Of a DNA stretch of 11,482 bases, positions 5,633-10,095 are shown piece by piece (position 1 is the first letter of the stretch; the number at the start of each line of letters is the position of its first letter). The notes under the pieces are model-generated. The model made no database searches and had not been told where the DNA came from. It worked only from the letters and a program-made list of their open reading frames with translations. Location: contig WGAA01000324.1 of the NCBI GenBank assembly GCA_015489285.1, positions 1 to 11,482 on the forward strand. Direction: 5' to 3'. The stretch is from Anaerolineae bacterium. GTDB taxonomy: Bacteria; Chloroflexota; Anaerolineae; JAADDB01. Made by a program: the position numbers and the translations under genes.

Positions 5633-7621
5633 TCATACTTCCTCCACGCGGTATGCTTCGATGATGTCGCCCTCTTTGACGTCGTCGAAGCCGTCGAGGC
5701 GTATGCCGCACTCGTATCCCTCGCGGACTTCGTTGACGTCCTCCTGGTACCGGCGCAGGGAGGCGATGCGACCGTCGTAGACGACGGTGTCCCCGCGCCA
5801 CACACGGACATTGGCGCCCCGCGGGATGGTGCCTTCGGTGACGTAGCAGCCGGCCACTCGGCCCTGGCGCACTTTGAAGGTCGCCCGCACTTCGGCCCGC
5901 CCCAGGAGGACTTCCCGTTTTTCGGGTTCGAGGAGACCGGTCATGGCCTTCTCCACGTCCTCCAGGAGGTGGTAAATCACGTTGTAGAGGCGGATGTCCA
6001 CCCCTTCCTGTTCGGCCAGGCGCCGGGCCGCGGGGTCGACTTTGACGTTGAAGCCGAGGATGACGGCCTGGGACGCGGCCGCGAGCATGACGTCCGATTC
6101 GCTGATGTTGCCCACGCCCTGGTGGAGGATCTCCAGCTCGATCTCCTCGTGTTGTTCGTTGAGCTTGTTCAAGGAGGAGACGATGGCTTCCAGGGAGCCC
6201 TGGACGTCGGCTTTGATGATGAGGTTGAGGGTCTTGACTTCGCCCGCCTGGATCTTGGCGAACATCTGGTCCAGTGTCAGGCGTTTCTGTTTTTCCTCCC
6301 GGGCTCGCCGTTTGGCTTCCGCGCGTTCCTCTGCCATGGCCCGGGCCACGCGCTCGTTTTCCACCACCTGGAAGATGGTGCCCGCAGGGGGGACGTCGGA
6401 AAGGCCCAGGACCTGGACCGGGGTCGAGGGAGGGGCTTCCTTGATGGGCCGACCCTGGTCGTCGAACATGGCCCGCACGCGGCCCCACACGTCGTCGATG
6501 ACGATGACGTCTCCCACGCGCAGGGTGCCGTTTTGGACGAGGAGGGTGGCCATGGGGCCCCGGAAACGGTCGAGTTTGCTCTCGATGACGGTGCCCACGC
6601 ATTGCCCTTCGGGGTTGGCACGGGTGCCGATCTCTTCGGCCACAAGGAGGACGGCCTCCAGCAGGTCTTCGATGCCCTGCCGTTGTTTGGCAGAGATGGG
6701 GATGGCCATGACGTCCCCGCCGTAGTCTTCGACGATGATGCCCTGGTCGGCCAGTTGGCTTTTGACCATCTCGGGGTTGGCGTCGGGCTTGTCGATTTTG
6801 TTGATGGCGATGACCATGGGCACGTCCGCGGCCCGGATGTGGTTGATGGCCTCGATGGTCTGGGGCATGACGCCGTCATCCGCGGCGACGACGAGGATGG
6901 CCACGTCGGTGGCCTGGGCCCCCCGGGCTCGCAGCGCGGTGAAGGCTTCGTGGCCGGGCGTGTCCAGGAAGGTGATCTTCCGTCCGTCCTTCAATGTGAC
7001 CTGGTAGGCACCGATGTGCTGGGTGATCCCCCCGGCCTCTTGGGCGGTGACGTTGGTTTCCCGGATCGCGTCCAGGAGGGTGGTTTTGCCGTGGTCCACG
7101 TGACCCAGGACGGTCACGACGGGAGGCCGCGGCTGAAGTTTGCTTTCGTCCTCCACTTCGAGGATGCGCTGGCGCAGGGTCTTGGGGTGTTCTTCGACCT
7201 CGCCCTCCTCCTCCACGATCTCCGGTTGGGCTTCTTTGACCTTGTAGCCCAGCTCTTCCACGACGATGGCCGCGGTGTCGTAGTCCAGCGTTTGGTTGAT
7301 GTGGGCCATGACGCCCAGGTTCATCAGGGCTTTGATGATCTCAATGGGGCTACGACCGATGAGGTTACCCAGCTCGCGCACGGTGATGTGGGGGGGAAGC
7401 TCGATCTCGTCGCCGACCTGAGGGGTCTCCGATGTCTTCTTCTTATCCCCCTCCAGCAAGGCGTCCAAGGCCTCTTCGTCGTGTTCTTCGCGGGTGTAGT
7501 CGTGGAATTTGGCACCGGGACGGTTGTGACGGCGCCCACGACGCTTTCTCTTGCGCGCCATGTGGTAACCGCGTGTGGGTTTTGGCTCGATAGCGCTTTT
7601 GTGTTGTCGAAAAACGGTCAT
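5633..7621 (-). CDS. infB: translation initiation factor IF-2
   Basis: IF2 is the GTPase that places fMet-tRNA on the 30S subunit and drives subunit joining. The 662-residue form shows a short, very basic N-terminus (MARKRKRRGRRHN at 21-33) and an IF2N-like helical domain (HITVRELGNLIGRSPIEIIK, 78-97). The GTPase motifs are GHVDHGKT (173-180), GGIT (197-200), DTPGH (220-224), NKID (274-277) and SAK (310-312), followed by the usual C-terminal domains ending in a GDIIEAYRVEEV-type tail. It is shorter than the E. coli protein (890 aa) because the N-terminal extension is reduced. The open frame extends back to 7714, but the ATG at 7619-7621 was chosen: AAGGGGGAAG is correctly placed before it, whereas the 7714 ATG lies inside the terminator-like hairpin. 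An internal Met at residue 21 has no good Shine-Dalgarno. A structured 224-nt gap precedes the gene. Confidence 0.95.
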   Translation of the reverse strand: MTVFRQHKSAIEPKPTRGYHMARKRKRRGRRHNRPGAKFHDYTREEHDEEALDALLEGDKKKTSETPQVGDEIELPPHITVRELGNLIGRSPIEIIKALMNLGVMAHINQTLDYDTAAIVVEELGYKVKEAQPEIVEEEGEVEEHPKTLRQRILEVEDESKLQPRPPVVTVLGHVDHGKTTLLDAIRETNVTAQEAGGITQHIGAYQVTLKDGRKITFLDTPGHEAFTALRARGAQATDVAILVVAADDGVMPQTIEAINHIRAADVPMVIAINKIDKPDANPEMVKSQLADQGIIVEDYGGDVMAIPISAKQRQGIEDLLEAVLLVAEEIGTRANPEGQCVGTVIESKLDRFRGPMATLLVQNGTLRVGDVIVIDDVWGRVRAMFDDQGRPIKEAPPSTPVQVLGLSDVPPAGTIFQVVENERVARAMAEERAEAKRRAREEKQKRLTLDQMFAKIQAGEVKTLNLIIKADVQGSLEAIVSSLNKLNEQHEEIELEILHQGVGNISESDVMLAAASQAVILGFNVKVDPAARRLAEQEGVDIRLYNVIYHLLEDVEKAMTGLLEPEKREVLLGRAEVRATFKVRQGRVAGCYVTEGTIPRGANVRVWRGDTVVYDGRIASLRRYQEDVNEVREGYECGIRLDGFDDVKEGDIIEAYRVEEV

Positions 7622-7692
7622 ATTCTTCTTCCCCCTTCCCTCGTTGTTCGTTGTCGTTTGAAGTGGATTTGAAGCTCGTCGGCCCGGTCCAC

Positions 7693-7730
7693 AAAAAAAG
7701 GCCGCCCCGAGCATACGTCCGGCAGCGGCC
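7693..7730 (-). terminator. intrinsic-terminator-like hairpin upstream of infB
   Basis: On the minus strand GGCCGC (7730-7725) pairs with GCGGCC (7705-7700), with an inner CCG/CGG extension, and is followed immediately by seven T (7699-7693). This is the layout of a Rho-independent terminator. It lies inside the operon, 71 nt upstream of the infB ATG and downstream of rnpM. It would therefore act as a partial terminator or attenuator rather than an operon end, since no convincing promoter is visible between it and infB. Confidence 0.7.
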
Positions 7731-7767
7731 GAGAAACAGGTAGAAGATAGGGTTACAGGTTGTGTTC

Positions 7768-7834
7768 CGGCGACGATCTCACATCATTGTCGCCGTCCTC
7801 CCGGTATGTGAGTTCTACCCCGCCTCGGGACCGG
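7768..7834 (-). promoter_or_regulatory. predicted structured leader RNA upstream of infB
   Basis: On the minus strand a 5-bp helix, CCGGT (7834-7830) with ACCGG (7805-7801), encloses a CCCG/CGGG hairpin (7829-7819) and the segment CTCACAT (7812-7806). Just downstream a 7-bp helix, CGGCGAC (7795-7789) with GTCGCCG (7774-7768), carries ATGTGAG (7784-7778) in its loop. ATGTGAG is perfectly complementary to CTCACAT, so the element could fold as a loop-loop pseudoknot or as a two-state switch. The terminator-like hairpin follows 37 nt downstream. No known riboswitch class is recognised. The pairings are seen by inspection; folding and function are inferred. Confidence 0.5.
7779..7802 (-). promoter_or_regulatory. 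Shine-Dalgarno followed by a two-codon ORF (ATG ATG TGA) in the infB leader
   Basis: Within the leader, GGGAGGA (7802-7796) is followed about 9 nt later by ATG ATG TGA (7787-7779), a start-start-stop minimal ORF. The spacing is good for ribosome binding. The ORF lies in the 5' arm and loop of the 7-bp hairpin, so a ribosome initiating there would open it. It may be coincidence. It is listed because its position in an initiation-factor leader makes it a plausible control element. Confidence 0.35.
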
Positions 7835-7845
7835 TGTCCTGGGCA

Positions 7846-8148
7846 TCATGAGGTTTCTCCTACCGCGGCCGGTTGTTGCTCGCGTATGATACGGGCATAT
7901 TCGATTAGGGCGTGACGCGCTTGCTCGTCCAGGGTGGTGCGTAAGGCCCGTTGGAGTTTGGGTATGGCGACTTTCATGTCCCAACACGCGGGATTCTTGC
8001 ATAGGTAGGCTCCTCGTCCCGCTTTCTTCCCCTGGGGGTCGATTTCTACCCGTCCCTCAGGGGTCCGAACGATGCGGACGAGGTCCCGCTTGGGATAGCT
8101 TGTGCCACAGACCACGCAGGTCCGCATGGGTACATGTTTCTTGGCCAT
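7846..8148 (-). CDS. rnpM: RNase P modulator RnpM (YlxR family, DUF448)
   Basis: This is a 100-residue YlxR-family protein. YlxR of Bacillus subtilis has been reported to bind the RNase P RNA and modulate its activity, hence RnpM; earlier work described it only as a nucleic-acid-binding fold. Family signatures are RTCVVCGTSYPKRDLVRIVR (residues 9-28) and GRGAYLCKNPACW (44-56). Cysteines at 11, 14, 50 and 55 could form a metal site. The C-terminal helix (LDEQARHALIEYARIIREQQ) is typical. The ATG at 8146-8148 was chosen because GGGGTG lies 7-12 nt before it; an in-frame GTG at 8157 would add three residues. It follows nusA after 37 nt in the same operon, the usual place for this gene. The L7Ae-like ylxQ gene that often follows it is absent. 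Confidence 0.92.
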   Translation of the reverse strand: MAKKHVPMRTCVVCGTSYPKRDLVRIVRTPEGRVEIDPQGKKAGRGAYLCKNPACWDMKVAIPKLQRALRTTLDEQARHALIEYARIIREQQPAAVGETS

Positions 8149-8185
8149 GGTTCTCACCCCGGACGCGTCCTTTTCCCCAGCAGCG

Positions 8186-9526
8186 TCAATCCTCCTGATC
8201 TCCCTCCAGCAATTGTTTCATGGCCAGCTGGTCCAGGTAGTCCACGTCCATGTATTCCTCTTCGGCCTCTCCTTTGTCGGCCCCCTCTTCGCCCTTGTCC
8301 GCTTCCGTTTCCCGGGAAGAGGCAGGTTCGGCCGACGCGGCGGGTTCTTTTGTTTTCCGTGCTTTTTCCCGCGCCCGTTCCCGTAACAGGGCCTGGGCCC
8401 GGGCCATGATGTCGGCCTGTTGTTGCGCGTATTGGAGGCGCAGCCGCTGGCGTTCCTCTGGGGTCAATCCCTCGGCTTCGGCCTCCTTTTCCCCCCGGAT
8501 GTCGACTTTCCAGCCGGTGAGTTTGGCGGCCAACCGGGCGTTTTGCCCCTCCTTGCCTATGGCCAGGGAGAGTTGGTCGTCGGGCACGATGACCAGGGCT
8601 CGCCGTTCGTCCTCGTCCTCGAAGAGGACGACATCGATGACTTTGGCCGGGCTGAGCGCGTTGGCAATGAACTTGTAGGGGTCCTTGCTCCACTCGACGA
8701 CGTCGATCTTTTCCCCTCCCAGGGCGTTGACGACGGCTTGAATTCGGGTTCCCCGGACCCCCACACAGGATCCTACGGGGTCGACGTTGGGTTGGATGGC
8801 CGCAACGGCGACCTTGGAGCGGGCTCCCGGCTCACGGGCGATGCTCTTGATTTCTACCGCGCCGGTGCGGATCTCGGGCACTTCCCGTTCCAGAAGCCGC
8901 CGCACGAAGCGGGGGTCGGTGCGGGAGAGGATGGCATACGGCCCGCGCTGGGAGTCGACCACGTCCTTGACGTAGAAGTACATTTTGTCGTTCTGGCGAT
9001 AGCGTTCCCTGGGAATTTGCTCGCTGCGCGGGAGGATGCCCTCTCCCCGGCCCAAGTTGACGACAACCTGGTTGTTCAGCTTCCGGTCGATGCGTTGGAT
9101 GGTGCCCAGGACGACTTCGCCCTCGAGCTTTTTGAGTTCTTCGAAGGTATGGGCCCGCTCCGCCTCGCGAATGCGTTGCATCATGACTTGTTTGGCCGTT
9201 TGCGCGGCAATACGGCCGAAGTCCTTGGGCGTAGCTTCAATGACGATTTTGTCGCCCAATTGGACGTCCGGCTTGTAGCGCCGTGCTCGTGCCAGGTCGA
9301 TTTGCGTTTTCGGGTCCCGAACCCGTTCGACGACTTCCAGTTCGGCGAAGACCTTGATGGCCCCCGTCTTCGGGTCGATTTTGGCGAAAACGTTCTGGCC
9401 GCCCCCGAACCTCTTGCGGTAGGCGGAGACGAGGGCTTGTTCGATGGCCTCAAGCACCGTCTGGGGGTCCAGGCCCCGTTCTGCACACACTTGGTTGATG
9501 GCAATAATCAAATCATTCCGAGCCAT
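8186..9526 (-). CDS. nusA: transcription termination/antitermination factor NusA
   Basis: NusA binds RNA polymerase and nascent RNA, enhances pausing and hairpin-dependent termination, and takes part in antitermination complexes. The 446-residue protein has the N-terminal polymerase-binding domain (1-about 130). An S1 domain follows (about 135-200, EGEVVLGTIQRID to YFYVKDVV), then KH1 (VGSCVGVRGTRIQAVV near 251-266) and KH2 (AIGKEGQNARLAAKLTGWKVDI, 322-343). After residue 345 comes a charged, low-complexity tail rich in Glu, Ala, Lys and Arg, ending EYMDVDYLDQLAMKQLLEGDQED. The C-terminal acidic repeats seen in E. coli NusA are absent, as in most bacteria. It is the first gene of the minus operon: rimP, normally directly upstream, is replaced here by a promoter and the divergent dnaG. 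The start ATG at 9524-9526 has AGAG 8 nt and AAGGGGG about 18 nt upstream. Confidence 0.96.
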   Translation of the reverse strand: MARNDLIIAINQVCAERGLDPQTVLEAIEQALVSAYRKRFGGGQNVFAKIDPKTGAIKVFAELEVVERVRDPKTQIDLARARRYKPDVQLGDKIVIEATPKDFGRIAAQTAKQVMMQRIREAERAHTFEELKKLEGEVVLGTIQRIDRKLNNQVVVNLGRGEGILPRSEQIPRERYRQNDKMYFYVKDVVDSQRGPYAILSRTDPRFVRRLLEREVPEIRTGAVEIKSIAREPGARSKVAVAAIQPNVDPVGSCVGVRGTRIQAVVNALGGEKIDVVEWSKDPYKFIANALSPAKVIDVVLFEDEDERRALVIVPDDQLSLAIGKEGQNARLAAKLTGWKVDIRGEKEAEAEGLTPEERQRLRLQYAQQQADIMARAQALLRERAREKARKTKEPAASAEPASSRETEADKGEEGADKGEAEEEYMDVDYLDQLAMKQLLEGDQED

Positions 9527-9556
9527 AATACGTTCTCTAATGCCCCCTTACAACAA

Positions 9557-9581
9557 GAAAAGTGGGGAGCCCCCACTTTTC
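9557..9581 (-). terminator. perfect 11-bp hairpin in the nusA leader, terminator-like
   Basis: GAAAAGTGGGG (9557-9567) and CCCCACTTTTC (9571-9581) form a perfect 11-bp stem with a 3-nt loop. On the minus strand the hairpin ends in a CTTTTC run and lies 30 nt before the nusA ATG, downstream of the nusA promoter. It resembles a short intrinsic terminator with a weak U-tract, placed where it could attenuate nusA. It could instead be a 5'-UTR stabiliser. Confidence 0.6.
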
Positions 9582-9607
9582 GTCACACGCCTTCGCTTGC
9601 TCACGGA

Positions 9608-9623
9608 CACGAGTCCTCTCGTG
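9608..9623 (-). promoter_or_regulatory. 6-bp stem-loop at the predicted nusA transcript 5' end
   Basis: CACGAG and CTCGTG form a perfect 6-bp stem with a 4-nt loop. It begins about 7 nt downstream of the nusA -10 box, so the transcript would start with this hairpin. Such 5' stem-loops often protect mRNA from 5'-end-dependent decay; a DNA-level operator is an alternative. Confidence 0.5.
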
Positions 9624-9629
9624 CTGGGA

Positions 9630-9658
9630 ATTATAGCATCCAGCCATACTCTACGCAA
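9630..9658 (-). promoter_or_regulatory. sigma-70-type promoter of the nusA operon
   Basis: On the minus strand TTGCGT (-35, 9658-9653) and a perfect TATAAT (-10, 9635-9630) are separated by 17 bp. The predicted start is near 9623, giving a leader of about 97 nt before the nusA ATG. It is the only strong promoter seen for the minus-strand operon. Confidence 0.8.
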
Positions 9659-9682
9659 ATTCTCCCCTCGGAGGTTGGATGT

Positions 9683-9724
9683 GAGTAACGAGTAGCGGGG
9701 TAACGAGTAACCGACTGGCGTGGA
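9683..9724. repeat. heptamer module A
   Basis: Four heptamers occur in a row: GAGTAAC at 9683, GAGTAGC at 9690, one extra G at 9697, GGGTAAC at 9698 and GAGTAAC at 9705. After 4 nt comes the nonamer TGGCGTGGA (9716-9724). The heptamer part is 26/29 identical to module C. Confidence 0.85.
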
Positions 9725-9732
9725 AAAACAAC

Positions 9733-9773
9733 GATTAACGATTGACGATTAACGATTAAAGGGATGGCGTGGA
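9733..9773. repeat. heptamer module B
   Basis: Four heptamers occur in a row: GATTAAC at 9733, GATTGAC at 9740, GATTAAC at 9747 and GATTAAA at 9754. After 4 nt comes the nonamer TGGCGTGGA (9765-9773), identical to that of module A. Module B starts 8 nt after module A ends. Confidence 0.85.
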
Positions 9774-9874
9774 GACAGGGTTGGCCCAACGCTACATCTT
9801 GAGTAACGAGTAACGGAGTAACGAGTAATTGGTTGGCACGGACACAATGTGATCGTCATAGAGCCAACCTGTCT
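9773..9874. repeat. imperfect 12-bp inverted repeat enclosing module C
   Basis: AGACAGG plus TTGGC (9773-9785, with one extra G at 9780) is complementary to GCCAACCTGTCT (9863-9874), giving 12 pairs with a single bulge. The 77 bp between the arms contain heptamer module C. No flanking target-site duplication is evident. It may be a long hairpin or the ends of a small degenerate element. Confidence 0.55.
9801..9842. repeat. heptamer module C
   Basis: Heptamers GAGTAAC at 9801 and 9808, one extra G at 9815, GAGTAAC at 9816 and GAGTAAT at 9823. After 4 nt comes TGGCACGGA (9834-9842), the same nonamer with two transitions. The extra G sits at the same place as in module A, so A and C are copies of one sequence rather than independent expansions. 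Confidence 0.85.
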
Positions 9875-9876
9875 TC

Positions 9877-9904
9877 AAGTTACGCATTACGCATCACGCA
9901 TTAC
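9877..9904. repeat. heptamer array D
   Basis: AAGTTAC at 9877, GCATTAC at 9884, GCATCAC at 9891 and GCATTAC at 9898 follow each other without gaps. The last three are a clear tandem array; the first is a weaker match. No nonamer follows, unlike modules A to C. Confidence 0.75.
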
Positions 9905-9949
9905 GTCATCAGGCCGAGCCGCACCTGCAGTGCCGACGCTCTCACCCAC

Positions 9950-9984
9950 GCCTGACGCCTGACGCATGACGGATGACGCCCGAC
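9950..9984. repeat. heptamer array E
   Basis: Five contiguous heptamers: GCCTGAC at 9950 and 9957, GCATGAC at 9964, GGATGAC at 9971 and GCCCGAC at 9978. All end in GAC, continuing the G....AC skeleton of the other arrays. The array ends 19 nt before the dnaG -35 box. Confidence 0.8.
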
Positions 9985-10003
9985 GTCTCCCGCCTGCAAC
10001 GGG

Positions 10004-10032
10004 TTGCCCTCCTCAAGGGCCGGTGCTATAAT
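10004..10032 (+). promoter_or_regulatory. sigma-70-type promoter of dnaG
   Basis: TTGCCC (10004-10009) and a perfect TATAAT (10027-10032) are 17 bp apart. The predicted start is near 10039, giving a 57-nt leader. It mirrors the nusA promoter in quality and spacing, so the two genes diverge from separate, non-overlapping promoters about 345 bp apart. Confidence 0.78.
10006..10020 (+). promoter_or_regulatory. small palindrome inside the dnaG promoter spacer
   Basis: GCCCT (10006-10010) and AGGGC (10016-10020) are perfect 5-bp inverted arms with a 5-nt centre. They overlap the -35 box and the spacer, where repressor operators often lie. A second small palindrome, GCAAC-GG-GTTGC (9996-10007), overlaps it on the upstream side. 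Short GC-rich arms can arise by chance, so this is only a candidate. Confidence 0.3.
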
Positions 10033-10095
10033 GCCCTTCGCCGGTTACATGGCAGGAACTATGGGCACGCGTGAGATGGGCAAAGGGTAGGATGT

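Larger units (their letters stand above)
9527..10095. other. divergent nusA-dnaG intergenic control region
   Basis: This 569-bp gene-free stretch holds, from the nusA side: the nusA leader with two hairpins (9557-9623), the nusA promoter (9630-9658), five short heptamer arrays (9683-9984), a 12-bp imperfect inverted repeat, and the dnaG promoter (10004-10032) with its 5' leader. Short open frames across it do not resemble proteins. The remaining 10039-10095 is ordinary dnaG leader with an AAGGG ribosome-binding site. Confidence 0.8.

Noticed and set aside
5384..7672. A 762-codon open frame on the plus strand, antisense to infB and rbfA
   Set aside because: It mirrors the codon bias of GC-rich infB on the opposite strand. 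It has no recognisable domain and the low-complexity Val/Asp/Gly/His composition typical of antisense frames, and infB is unambiguous.
7622..7714. Extension of infB to the ATG at 7714 (31 extra residues)
   Set aside because: That ATG lies in the loop of the terminator-like hairpin and has no Shine-Dalgarno. The added residues do not resemble IF2, and the ATG at 7621 has a strong ribosome-binding site.
7715..7845. Remnant of ylxQ (L7Ae-like) between rnpM and infB
   Set aside because: The spacer is too short for the gene and no frame shows L7Ae-like residues.
9683..9984. CRISPR array
   Set aside because: The units are 7 nt, contiguous and without spacers, so they do not have the repeat-spacer layout.
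9683..9984. Replication origin with iterons or DnaA boxes next to dnaG
   Set aside because: No TTATCCACA-like DnaA boxes or AT-rich unwinding region accompany the heptamers, and neither dnaA nor dnaN is nearby.
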